In this document: positions 32,744 through 40,605 of the stretch, in pieces | Numbering within the stretch: the first letter of the stretch is position 1 | Layout: each line of letters starts with the position of its first letter | NCBI GenBank assembly: GCA_002381185.1 | Contig: DFOA01000020.1 | Location: 1-64,000, forward strand | Length of the DNA stretch: 64,000 nt | Direction: 5' to 3' | Source of the DNA: Firmicutes bacterium UBA3553 | Lineage (GTDB): Bacteria; Bacillota; Clostridia; Tissierellales; Sedimentibacteraceae | Position numbers and translations under genes: made by a program | Notes under the pieces: model-generated | Databases searched by the model: none | The model's input: the letters and a program-made list of their open reading frames with translations, nothing else | Told to the model about the DNA's origin: nothing

Positions 32744-33339
32744 TTTGTTTCCTCCATCAATTGAATTGCAATTCCTCTTATCATAAGCTTCAATGATCCG
32801 TCAAATACATCTTCGCCGATTTCTCTTTTATGAAGCATGGATAAGAATATGCCGCGCAATGCTCCACTGAAATATTTAATATCAATATCCGGCTTATGGG
32901 GAATTATTCCTAAAATCTTTTCAATTACAAAATCATCCTGGGCAAGGTGTTCCTCTACAGTATCAAGAGGTAACTTTCTCATTAGTAATTCTAATTCTCC
33001 ATTTGTAAAAATGTTTAATAAAAATGTGCTTTCAACCTTTTTATAAAGACTGAATAATAATTCGACTAATTCTTCACCGCCAATATTGCCACTTGATGTC
33101 TGTAGTTCTCCAATTAACCGGCTTTGTATTTCATCTTGGACGTCATTAATCACATCAAACAGCAACAATTCTTTTGAATCATAAAATAAATAAAATGTTC
33201 CTTTGGGTATATTAACTCTTTTCACAAGTTCATCTACTGTTGTTTTTCTGACTCCATATAAATTTAAACACTCTTTTGCTTCTTCTTTTAACCTTTTTTT
33301 AATATATTCTCTTTCATGTTCAGTAAAAGACTTTGGCAA
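32740..33339 (-). CDS. TetR-family regulator of the ABC-2 operon
   Basis: 199 residues, starting with TTG and preceded by AGGAGG at seven bases. The DNA-binding part is TetR-like (CLNLYGVRKTTVDELVKRVNIPKGTFYLFYDSKELLLFDVI). As the first gene of the TetR-ATPase-permease-permease operon it is expected to repress the whole unit until an inducer, perhaps the exported compound, binds. Confidence 0.88.
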   Translation of the reverse strand: MPKSFTEHEREYIKKRLKEEAKECLNLYGVRKTTVDELVKRVNIPKGTFYLFYDSKELLLFDVINDVQDEIQSRLIGELQTSSGNIGGEELVELLFSLYKKVESTFLLNIFTNGELELLMRKLPLDTVEEHLAQDDFVIEKILGIIPHKPDIDIKYFSGALRGIFLSMLHKREIGEDVFDGSLKLMIRGIAIQLMEETK

Positions 33340-33391
33340 ATAAACACCTCCTATTGATTTGTACTATTTGACTGTTTTCATATTTTTGGTC

Positions 33392-33420
33392 ATTATATCA
33401 CGTAACCAACTTTAAGTCAA
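33392..33420 (-). promoter_or_regulatory. Promoter of the ABC-2/TetR operon
   Basis: Minus-strand TTGACT (33415-33420) and TATAAT (33392-33397) with a 17-bp spacer. Just downstream an imperfect dyad runs from TGACCAAAAA to AACAGTCA (about 33368-33392), a plausible TetR site. Confidence 0.65.
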
Positions 33421-33486
33421 TATACAAATCCCTACTTATATATTTGAGGATATGTGTATAAAAGTAAAAAAGTATCAATGTGCGGA

Positions 33487-34074
33487 TTATATCTCCGCAT
33501 ATTGATACTTTGGTAAAAATTCAGCTTCATTGTATACTTTTCTTGGCCAATTTGTATTTTTCAGGTTTCCGCTGAATACAACCTTTCCATGTATATTTAG
33601 CAAATCCTGCGGTCTTACAAGATTTCTGGACTTATTAACATTGACAATGTTGCTTTCATTTAAAATGTAATAAACAAATTCAGAACACAAAAACCTGTTA
33701 TCATTGCATGATTCTCTGTTAAGTAAGCAATTAATAAGTCCCATATAGTTATATTTGTATAAATTCTTGTTTAAAATAAATTTATTTATTAATTTCTCTG
33801 CTTTCTCGTACTGCTCATGTGTTGCTTCAATTTCCATTACCAAGCCGTAGAGATTATTTTGCCTGCCATATACTCCTTCATTGAAATTCTCTTTAACGAA
33901 GCGTCCAACAAAAGGGTTATATGAATATTTCCTGCCAAAGCTGTACATTAGTTTTAATTCTTTGTCTAATGAAATTGAAGCATGTGTGTACTCATCGTCT
34001 TTGATAAATCCAATCATTCTTGATAATATTGTATTTGTTCTTGTAAGAACAATATAAATTTTCTTGTTTTCCAT
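33487..34074 (-). CDS. Permuted papain-like (YiiX/NlpC-P60 superfamily) protein
   Basis: 195 residues. DEYTHASISLD supplies the histidine and NRFLCSEFVYYILNES the cysteine; His before Cys is the circularly permuted order of the YiiX/YebB-type NlpC/P60 superfamily, which includes amidases and acyltransferases acting on peptidoglycan or lipids. The N-terminal KKIYIVLTRTNTILSRMIGF strand and the KYNYMGLINCLLNR segment fit known members. There is no signal peptide, so it is cytosolic or exported by another route. It stands alone, about 195 bp downstream of the SHOCT-domain gene. Confidence 0.8.
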   Translation of the reverse strand: MENKKIYIVLTRTNTILSRMIGFIKDDEYTHASISLDKELKLMYSFGRKYSYNPFVGRFVKENFNEGVYGRQNNLYGLVMEIEATHEQYEKAEKLINKFILNKNLYKYNYMGLINCLLNRESCNDNRFLCSEFVYYILNESNIVNVNKSRNLVRPQDLLNIHGKVVFSGNLKNTNWPRKVYNEAEFLPKYQYAEI

Positions 34075-34195
34075 AATTTCTCCTTATGTTCATGTGTTTG
34101 CGTCTTATGCTCTAATTATGGATAAACAGACTTAAAAAACTATAAAAGAAATATTAATAAATCATTAGAATTCAATTTGATATATTTAATATTTA

Positions 34196-34240
34196 TCTTG
34201 CAGACTTCATCACCAGTCTGTCTGCTCTCTATCGTCAGTA
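34196..34240. repeat. Hairpin element A (TTCATCAC loop)
   Basis: CAGACT-TCATCACC-AGTCTG forms the core hairpin and is followed by TCTGCTCTCTATCG. The loop and right flank closely match 35850-35886 (TTCATCAC then TTTGTCTGCTCCCTGTCGG), while the stem bases differ and still pair. Conserved loop with changed but paired stems is a hallmark of a structured RNA or a mobile hairpin. Confidence 0.5.
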
Positions 34241-34268
34241 AATGCTGTCTTGCGGTAATGTATCATTT

Positions 34269-34673
34269 TTAATTGCCCCCTGTTAATTTTTTACGTTTTT
34301 CCTCATATTCATCTCTTTCCATAAAGCCATTGATATACAAATTTTTAAGTTCCTCTAATCTTTTTTGAGAATTCGTTATATTTTTATGGACTGATGTATT
34401 TAATTCATCATCAGTAACGATAATATCTTTTGTCTCAATAACTTTATTAGCACTCTCACTTCTTTCAGAGCTTTTTTTAACAAATTTGTCAGCACTTCTA
34501 TTATCACCTTTCCCACGCTTAGCAATTACAGTTACGGCTATCCCAATGATTATAATAAGTGGAATTAACTGTGGTGCTGCTCCTAATATTACTAACAAAG
34601 CAATTCCAATAATAAAACTTATAGGCGGCTTGCCATTGCTGGACCTTTTATAAAAATTTCTGTTCATATACAT
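34269..34673 (-). CDS. Small membrane protein with SHOCT domain
   Basis: 134 residues with two hydrophobic segments in the first half (about 17-47: ISFIIGIALLVILGAAPQLI and the IIIIGIAVTVIA region), a charged linker, and a C-terminal SHOCT domain (RLEELKNLYINGFMERDEY, then EEKRKKLTG). SHOCT domains are short oligomerisation or membrane-proximal modules. Function unknown. It is monocistronic as far as I can see. Confidence 0.75.
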   Translation of the reverse strand: MYMNRNFYKRSSNGKPPISFIIGIALLVILGAAPQLIPLIIIIGIAVTVIAKRGKGDNRSADKFVKKSSERSESANKVIETKDIIVTDDELNTSVHKNITNSQKRLEELKNLYINGFMERDEYEEKRKKLTGGN

Positions 34674-34690
34674 ACTCCTTATTATTTATT

Positions 34691-34810
34691 TTATTGACCA
34701 ATTTTCCTTATAGTATTTAGTAATACGTTATCTCCTTTTTTCACATCTTCCCAATGACCATTCCAGAGGGGAGTAGCTGAATTAAAGTCAATAATATTAC
34801 CCTTAAACAT
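34691..34810 (-). CDS. 39-codon ORF, possibly a gene remnant
   Basis: An open frame reads MFKGNIIDFNSATPLWNGHW and continues EDVKKGDNVLLNTIRKIGQ. The mix of residues looks like real protein rather than random translation, but no good ribosome site lies near the ATG. It may be the last piece of a decayed gene. Nothing else is seen in 34674-34967 except the terminator of the next gene. Confidence 0.3.
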   Translation of the reverse strand: MFKGNIIDFNSATPLWNGHWEDVKKGDNVLLNTIRKIGQ

Positions 34811-34910
34811 TATATATCAGATTAAAATATTTTACCACCTCTTAAAGAACATAATGCAATAATCATTATTAGAATTAAAATTTATTCGTAGTAATCATCT
34901 TTATTAACAT

Positions 34911-34937
34911 AAAAAAGGCGATTGTTTAAACAATCGC
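34911..34937 (-). terminator. Terminator of the MerR-TipAS gene
   Basis: GCGATTGTTTAAACAATCGC is a perfect 20-bp palindrome; on the minus strand it is followed by CTTTTTTATG, giving the U-run. Confidence 0.85.
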
Positions 34938-34967
34938 AAAGCTTTTAATAATTGACTTTAGAAGCCA

Positions 34968-35729
34968 CTATATTTTTTCAGTATATATTTTCACCGCATC
35001 TCTTAAAAATTCGGCACATCCGGGCTGTTCTTTGTCATAGTAAACCCTGAATCTTTCATCGTCCACATACATTTGCGTTAAGTTGGCATGGGCTTCCTTG
35101 TTATAATTTCCCCAGCAGAATGTTATCCATTTCGCATGAAGCTCTGCTGCCTTTTGACCAAGCTCTCCTGCAGGATTTCCTGTTTTATAGGCTTCCTTCA
35201 ATGTTTCAAGAACCTTGTTTCCAAGCTCCTGCAATTCATTGTACTGTTCTTCTGTCATGTTCATAAACTGATCGTTAGATTTTTTTACAGTTTCTTCACC
35301 GTATTTTTCTCTTATTTCCTTTCCGTAATTTTTTTCATTATCTTCTACAAGCTTTTTCTTAAAGCCTTCAAATTTTTCTTTATCGCTCATTTTTATTCTC
35401 CCTTCTTTATTGAAAATTGTCTTTTCCACATTATGGATTAAAGCATCCAACTGCTGTCTTCTCGCAAGGAGTTCATCATAGTGCTGTTTCAATGCATTTG
35501 TTTCATCAAAATCCGGAGATGTAATTATTTCCTTTATGCTGTCCAGATTAACGCCCAGCTCCCTGTAAAACAAAATTTGCTGCAGTATATCAATTTCTTT
35601 TTCGCCATAAATTCGATAACCTGATGAATTTATTCTTGCCGGCTTTAGAATTCCAATTTCATCATAGTACCTCAATGTTCTTGTACTGACTCCTGCCAGT
35701 GTGCTGAGTTTTTTTATTGTATATTCCAT
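34968..35729 (-). CDS. MerR-family regulator with TipAS antibiotic-binding domain
   Basis: 253 residues. The MerR DNA-binding domain is at 1-70 (YTIKKLSTLAGVSTRTLRYYDEIGILKPARINSSGYRIY), followed by a coiled dimerisation helix (to about 115) and a TipAS domain (about 125-250), with the typical WITFCWGNYNKEAHANLTQMYVDDERFRVYYD. TipAS domains trap thiopeptide and other drugs and then activate transcription. The open frame extends ten codons upstream, but that stretch is the promoter, so the start with AAGGAG is used. The promoter has the MerR-specific 19-bp spacer. Likely controls its own expression and perhaps nearby resistance genes. Confidence 0.93.
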   Translation of the reverse strand: MEYTIKKLSTLAGVSTRTLRYYDEIGILKPARINSSGYRIYGEKEIDILQQILFYRELGVNLDSIKEIITSPDFDETNALKQHYDELLARRQQLDALIHNVEKTIFNKEGRIKMSDKEKFEGFKKKLVEDNEKNYGKEIREKYGEETVKKSNDQFMNMTEEQYNELQELGNKVLETLKEAYKTGNPAGELGQKAAELHAKWITFCWGNYNKEAHANLTQMYVDDERFRVYYDKEQPGCAEFLRDAVKIYTEKI

Positions 35730-35750
35730 TTCCTCACTCCTTACATTTAC

Positions 35751-35781
35751 AGTGTACACATTGACGCAGCGTCAATGTCAA
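35751..35781 (-). promoter_or_regulatory. MerR-type promoter with 19-bp spacer
   Basis: Minus-strand TTGACA (35776-35781) and TACACT (35751-35756) are 19 bp apart, too far for unaided sigma-A. The spacer region carries the palindrome CATTGACGC-A-GCGTCAATG (35759-35777). This is the standard arrangement for MerR activators, which twist the DNA to bring the two boxes into line. Confidence 0.9.
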
Positions 35782-35835
35782 TAGTTTTTTTCAAAAAATT
35801 TTAATTTCAGTTTCTTCAATAAGTTATTTCTTTCT

Positions 35836-35886
35836 GACAGCAGCTTAATTTGTATGCTTCATCACAAATTTGTCTGCTCCCTGTCG
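35836..35886. repeat. Hairpin element B (TTCATCAC loop)
   Basis: GACAGCAG...CTGCTCCCTGTC forms an outer stem, AATTTGT...ACAAATT an inner stem, with ATGCTTCATC as loop. It matches element A at 34196-34240 in loop and right flank. It lies between the terminator of the Rph-like gene and the MerR-TipAS promoter. Confidence 0.5.
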
Positions 35887-35896
35887 GTTTAATAAA

Positions 35897-35925
35897 AATA
35901 AAAGTCACTTAATATGACTTTTATT
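35897..35925. terminator. Terminator of the second Rph-like gene
   Basis: AATAAAAGTCA and its complement form an 11-bp stem with a 7-base loop; the sequence is U-rich in either direction. It directly follows the stop codon of the Rph-like gene on the minus strand. Confidence 0.85.
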
Positions 35926-35935
35926 TTAACAATTA

Positions 35936-38560
35936 TTATTCTAATATTTCCACATATCCTTCAGTTCCATTCAATCTTATTTTCTGTCCGTCTTTAATTA
36001 TTTTTGTGGCATTTTCAATTCCTACAACTCCAGGAAGTCCGTATTCCCTTGTTATTACCGCTCCATGTGTTGTAAAACCGCCTACTTCGGTTATTAATCC
36101 CTTTATAGTAACAAATAACGGAGTCCAGCTTGGGTCAGTAAATTGTGTCACTAAAATATCACCGTCTCCTACTTTAGCATCATTCATTGACAAAATTACT
36201 CTTGCTCTTCCTTCCACAATACCTGATGAAACCGGAATTCCGGATAATGCACCTTCCGGAATATTTGCAGAAGACATTTTAACAGACGGCACATATCCAT
36301 CTGATGTGATTATTCTCGGCGGTGTTAATTTTTCAAAGTGTTTATAATCATTTTTTCTTCTATCAATAACAGGATAATCAAATTTATTTGAAGCTACAGC
36401 TTTTTTGAGCTCATCAAAATACATATAATATATATCCTCTGCTTCTTTGATGATACCCTTTGCAACAAGAGTATCAGCTATATTCTTTAATACTTTTTTG
36501 TAAATTTCATATCTTCTTACAATATAGTATTTGGGATATTCCCTGCAGCCTATAAAATTTCTTAATATGCTGATATTCTTCTTCAGTTTTTTAGCCTTTT
36601 TATCACCGCCCGGTATGCTCTCCAAATGCTTAATTATTTCATTTTCTTTTGCTTTTGCCGTTAATTTTCCTGCTTCAAATTTCTCCTGCTGTTCTTTGCT
36701 TTTTAAAACATTGATATTGTTTAATATTAAAGGTATGAGCTGAGCAGGTTTTTCTTCCCAGCGATCTTTTGTTATATCTATCTCGCCGGGACATCTCATG
36801 CCGTATTTACCAAGAAATAGCTTGAATGCCTCAACAACTTCATCACCACCGCACAACCCTTTTATATCTTCAAAAAATGTATCGCCGTTCGGATTATCTG
36901 ATATATAATTTATCACTTCAGGATATTTTCGCACAACATCTGATAAATCGCATAACGCAAGTCCCATCTCTGTAGTAACGTTACGTTCAGCCGATTTAGA
37001 CAGAACGTCCACAACACTTTTTTCACCAATCCACTTTTCAACATTTTTATTTATAGCATCACTTGCCATTATTCCTGCTATGATCGCTCCCAGCATTATC
37101 GGATCATAAGCCATGGAAAGCAATTTTTCTTTATCTTTCTGAATAAACTCGAGAGCATCAGCCTCTGACAATTCAGAGAGCAGATTATCTGTTTCCTTAA
37201 TTTCCTTTTCAAATCTTTCTAATAAATCTTCTATAATATGGGGATCATTTTTCCTGCTTACATTAAATGTTTCTAACAAAGATTTAAAGGTAAATATTCC
37301 ACCCTTAATATTTCTTTCGCCCCGTGGCAGTGATTTCATAAAATCTTTATCTTTTATTAAATTATTAAGTGCATTCTGTATCAATGGGTCCTGCTTGCCG
37401 GTTGCCATCACAAGCCTTTTTTTACCTGCATATGATGACAAATCATGAGTTATATCAGCATATATTCTTCCACCTGTTCTGTCCATAGTCGATTCTGAAA
37501 TCATCTCAAAAAATGACATGCCTAACGGTCTGATTATGTCAGTCATCATCTGAGTGTGGCCAATTGACATATACACTCTGGGAATTTCTTTTCCTTCACA
37601 GTCCGGAACTGGAAACAGTGTAGTTATACCTCTGCTTTGAACTATATAAAATTCATCATTATATAAGCACCATTCTATATCTTGAGGGCTGTTAAAATAA
37701 GCTTCTATCTTTCTGCCGATTCCTGCAAGGTCCAGTATTTGATTATCTGAAAGCACCTGCATACTTTTTCTTTCATCGTCTATATTTAATTCCTCGGTTT
37801 CACCATCAGATGAAGGTTTAATTTCTATTTTCTTTATTCCTATATTTTTTTCGGCAATATTTCCGTATTTCACCTTATATATATCCGGATTTACAATCCC
37901 CGAAACCAATGCCTCTCCAAGACCAAAACCTGCATCAACAGACAGTGTTTTTCTGTCAGAAGTCATAGGGTCTGCCGTAAACATTGTTCCGGATGCTTCA
38001 GACATAACCATTTTTTGTACAACTACGGAAAGCAGAACTTTTTTATGGTCAAATTTATTTTTTATTCTGTACGTTACAGCACGATCGGTAAAAAGTGATG
38101 CCCAACATTTTGTTATATACCTGATAATTTCGTGCTTTTTCTTAATGTTCAAATAAGTGTCCTGCTGACCTGCGAATGAAGCAGTGGGCAAATCCTCGGC
38201 AGTTGCACTTGATCTGACTGCAAAGGGTTGTTCTTTGTCATAATTTGATAATTCATTCAATATTTCATTTTCAATATCACTGTCTATTTTAATATTTTCA
38301 ATAATCTTTCTCATCTGTTTACTTACAGAGGATATTTCCTCTCTGTCTTCGGGCATTAACTTTGATAATTCAGCAAATAACTTTTCCAGCTCAATATTAC
38401 CTTCAATAGTTTTTTGATATGCTTTTGTTGTAACACAGAAACCATCAGGAATATTTATGTTATCTATTTTTGTCAATTCCCCAAGATTAACACCTTTACC
38501 GCCTACATCCATTAGCATTGACTTATCAATCTCATTAAATTTTAAGACATATGTCTTCAT
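35936..38560 (-). CDS. Rifampicin-phosphotransferase-like dikinase
   Basis: 874 residues. The N-terminal ATP-grasp domain (about 10-330) is clear: DVGGKGVNLGELTKI, FAVRSSATAEDLPTASFAGQQDTYLNI, SGTMFTADPMTSDRKTLS, DIEWCLYNDEFYIVQSRGITTL. A long helical middle domain follows, and the phosphohistidine domain is at the very C-terminus (GGFTTHGAVITREYGLPGVVG, His about 832). This is the Rph order; the PEP-binding barrel of true PEP synthase is absent although such proteins are often labelled PpsA. GGAGG fixes the start, four codons inside the open frame. Divergent from a TetR gene, with a perfect operator between. Substrate unknown; rifamycin or another drug is plausible. Confidence 0.88.
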   Translation of the reverse strand: MKTYVLKFNEIDKSMLMDVGGKGVNLGELTKIDNINIPDGFCVTTKAYQKTIEGNIELEKLFAELSKLMPEDREEISSVSKQMRKIIENIKIDSDIENEILNELSNYDKEQPFAVRSSATAEDLPTASFAGQQDTYLNIKKKHEIIRYITKCWASLFTDRAVTYRIKNKFDHKKVLLSVVVQKMVMSEASGTMFTADPMTSDRKTLSVDAGFGLGEALVSGIVNPDIYKVKYGNIAEKNIGIKKIEIKPSSDGETEELNIDDERKSMQVLSDNQILDLAGIGRKIEAYFNSPQDIEWCLYNDEFYIVQSRGITTLFPVPDCEGKEIPRVYMSIGHTQMMTDIIRPLGMSFFEMISESTMDRTGGRIYADITHDLSSYAGKKRLVMATGKQDPLIQNALNNLIKDKDFMKSLPRGERNIKGGIFTFKSLLETFNVSRKNDPHIIEDLLERFEKEIKETDNLLSELSEADALEFIQKDKEKLLSMAYDPIMLGAIIAGIMASDAINKNVEKWIGEKSVVDVLSKSAERNVTTEMGLALCDLSDVVRKYPEVINYISDNPNGDTFFEDIKGLCGGDEVVEAFKLFLGKYGMRCPGEIDITKDRWEEKPAQLIPLILNNINVLKSKEQQEKFEAGKLTAKAKENEIIKHLESIPGGDKKAKKLKKNISILRNFIGCREYPKYYIVRRYEIYKKVLKNIADTLVAKGIIKEAEDIYYMYFDELKKAVASNKFDYPVIDRRKNDYKHFEKLTPPRIITSDGYVPSVKMSSANIPEGALSGIPVSSGIVEGRARVILSMNDAKVGDGDILVTQFTDPSWTPLFVTIKGLITEVGGFTTHGAVITREYGLPGVVGIENATKIIKDGQKIRLNGTEGYVEILE

Positions 38561-38633
38561 TTTTGCCTCCAAAAGTTTTGAAATTTAAATCACTTTATTT
38601 CATAATATATTATATAAATAATAATGTCAATAT

Positions 38634-38667
38634 AGTTTTGAAATAATTGTTGAATTATTTCAAAACT
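38634..38667. promoter_or_regulatory. Perfect 15-bp inverted repeat, TetR operator
   Basis: AGTTTTGAAATAATT, loop GTTG, and the exact complement. It lies in the divergent gap between the Rph-like gene and the TetR gene, about 40 bp before the TetR start, next to a TATAAT box (about 38671). One bound repressor could control both directions. Confidence 0.8.
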
Positions 38668-38706
38668 TTGATATAATCTATATATATAAATATAAAGGTG
38701 ATTAGA

Positions 38707-39291
38707 ATGAACGGTTACGAAAAAAGGACTCAAATAAAAAAAGAAGCGATTATCAGTAGTGCCCGTGAATTATTTATAAAACGCGGAGTAACAGATGTGT
38801 CAATCAGTGAAATAGCTGCTAAAGCTAATGTATCTCAAGTTTCCATATACAATTATTTTGGTGATAAAATTTCCCTTGCAAAAGAGGTTCTTATTTCTTA
38901 TATTGATACCTTGGTAAATGAATATGATGAAATCTTAGAAGACAATATTTCTTTTGAAGAAAAATTAAAGATAATAATAACCAAAAAATATGATGCCATT
39001 ACAAATTTGGGCAGGACATCCTTTAGTGATTATGCCTGGCAAGATAAAACTTTAAAAGATATATACACAGAGTCAGCAAATTTAAAAATAAGAGCCATTT
39101 TCATGAAATTTATACAAAAAGGAAAAAACGAAGGTTATATCAACAAGGCTATACCTGATGATGCAATTTTGTCATTTTTGACAGCTTCATCGTATATTAC
39201 GCAGCTGCCAAATTATATTAGTACCGGTGATGATTATAAGCTTGGAATAATAAAACTATTCTTATATGGATTAATTGGCAAGGAAAAATAA
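38707..39291 (+). CDS. TetR-family regulator divergent from the Rph-like gene
   Basis: 194 residues. TetR helix-turn-helix at about 10-55 (REAIISSARELFIKRGVTDV-type, SISEIAAKANVSQVSIYNYFGDKISLAKEVL). The open frame begins with GTG three codons earlier, but AAAGGTG is well placed for the ATG used here. It faces the Rph-like gene across a 34-bp inverted repeat, the likely operator. It is followed by the convergent VTT-domain gene. Confidence 0.9.
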   Translation: MNGYEKRTQIKKEAIISSARELFIKRGVTDVSISEIAAKANVSQVSIYNYFGDKISLAKEVLISYIDTLVNEYDEILEDNISFEEKLKIIITKKYDAITNLGRTSFSDYAWQDKTLKDIYTESANLKIRAIFMKFIQKGKNEGYINKAIPDDAILSFLTASSYITQLPNYISTGDDYKLGIIKLFLYGLIGKEK

Positions 39292-39308
39292 AAGGTGAGG
39301 AAATATAA

Positions 39309-39884
39309 TCAATTATTTCTATGATGTTCTTCATATTTCTCAAATAGTTTTTTACTTAATAAATTCACAAACAAAATAAATAAAATATAAAGAACTGATT
39401 TTATAGGGTCTTCAAAAAATGATCTAACATTTTCTCCTATGAATGCAAGTGACAAAATCATTACGAATTTTGAAGGGAGCATGGTAATGAGAAAACGTTG
39501 TGTATTCATATTTGCCAGCGCTGCTGCACCGCTTATTAAAAATGAAGGCGTAAACGGAAAGCAATATAAGAAAAAAAGAACCGTCAAATTCTTCTTTTTG
39601 ATTTTTTCCAAGGTTCCCTTGTATCTGCTGTTTTGTATTCTTGTTTCCAGCCTCTTTCCGCCTACTCTGCGTATAAATAAGAACAATAAAAAAGATCCGA
39701 TGCAGTTTCCAATCCATGAATAGAGATATCCAAAGAAAAATCCGAAAACCGCAACGTTTATTATTACGAATCCCACCAGAGGAAGTATGGGAAAAAATGC
39801 TTCTATAACAGGGAGCAGCACACCTGCCAATGGCCCTCCCTGTTCAACATAATTTAATAAAACAGAAAAATTATCGTAATCCAT
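39309..39884 (-). CDS. TVP38/TMEM64 (VTT-domain) membrane protein
   Basis: 191 residues with about five membrane segments. The VTT/SNARE-associated pattern is seen: a re-entrant EAFFPILPLVGFVIINVAVFGFFFGYLYSWIGNCIGSFLLFLFIRRVGG, then FFLYCFPFTPSFLISGAAALANMNTQRFLITMLPSKFVM. The family (YdjX, YtxB, DedA relatives) includes lipid scramblases and transporters. It stands alone with a convergent TetR gene on one side. Confidence 0.85.
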   Translation of the reverse strand: MDYDNFSVLLNYVEQGGPLAGVLLPVIEAFFPILPLVGFVIINVAVFGFFFGYLYSWIGNCIGSFLLFLFIRRVGGKRLETRIQNSRYKGTLEKIKKKNLTVLFFLYCFPFTPSFLISGAAALANMNTQRFLITMLPSKFVMILSLAFIGENVRSFFEDPIKSVLYILFILFVNLLSKKLFEKYEEHHRNN

Positions 39885-40035
39885 AATACATCCTAATATA
39901 ATTTTTATTTAGTTAGTGTTTTTATATATTATCTTATATTTCATTACAATTTATTATAATATAGACTTGAATATTTTAAAATATAAAATATAATAAAAAC
40001 AAATAAAGTTAATATGTAGCAGAAAGGAAAAATAC

Positions 40036-40539
40036 ATGAAATATTTCATCGGAGCTTCCATTCCGGAAAATTATAAAAATAAAATTGAAATACTTAGGGC
40101 AGAATTCAGATTTCTTACGACAGAGCCCCATATAACCATAGTTCCTCCGCCTGCCCTGCCTGATGATGATTCGTTCATAAAGAATGTCGTTGAAATATGC
40201 AAAAAAACTGCAGCATTCAAAATAAAGCTCACTCAGATCGGTCAATTCGGAAACAGGGTTTTATACATAAGCGTACAATCTCCCGAACTTGTTAGACTTT
40301 ATGAAAATATTTATGAGTCTCTTAATTTGGAAAAAGAAAAAAGGGGATACACTCCCCACCTAACAATTGTAAAGCAAAGACCCAACAGGCCAATCGATAT
40401 AGAGAAGGTTAAAAAAAGAGCAGAAATCAAGCTGATTCCTACCGTTGAATACACGCTGAAATCCATAACAGTGTTCCATCAACCCAAGGAACGGTTCATA
40501 TATGTTCCTTATATGGAGATACCTTTGAACGATAGGTGA
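40036..40539 (+). CDS. 2H phosphoesterase (LigT/YjcG-like)
   Basis: 167 residues with the two H-x-T motifs that define the 2H superfamily: PHITIVPPPALPDD (about 32-45) and PHLTIVKQRP (about 111-120). The superfamily includes 2'-5' RNA ligases and cyclic phosphodiesterases of RNA and nucleotides. Length and spacing fit the YjcG/LigT branch. AGAAAGGAAA lies before the start. Cytosolic; exact substrate unknown. Confidence 0.85.
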   Translation: MKYFIGASIPENYKNKIEILRAEFRFLTTEPHITIVPPPALPDDDSFIKNVVEICKKTAAFKIKLTQIGQFGNRVLYISVQSPELVRLYENIYESLNLEKEKRGYTPHLTIVKQRPNRPIDIEKVKKRAEIKLIPTVEYTLKSITVFHQPKERFIYVPYMEIPLNDR

Positions 40540-40605
40540 ACAATGGCTGGACAGCTAAAAATAACCTCTCCTCCTAATGGTTGAGGGCAAGAAAATGATA
40601 ACGTT

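Noticed and set aside
35936..38560. Naming this gene ppsA (PEP synthase)
   Set aside because: The phosphohistidine domain is at the extreme C-terminus and the PEP-binding barrel is missing, so the order fits Rph-like enzymes instead.
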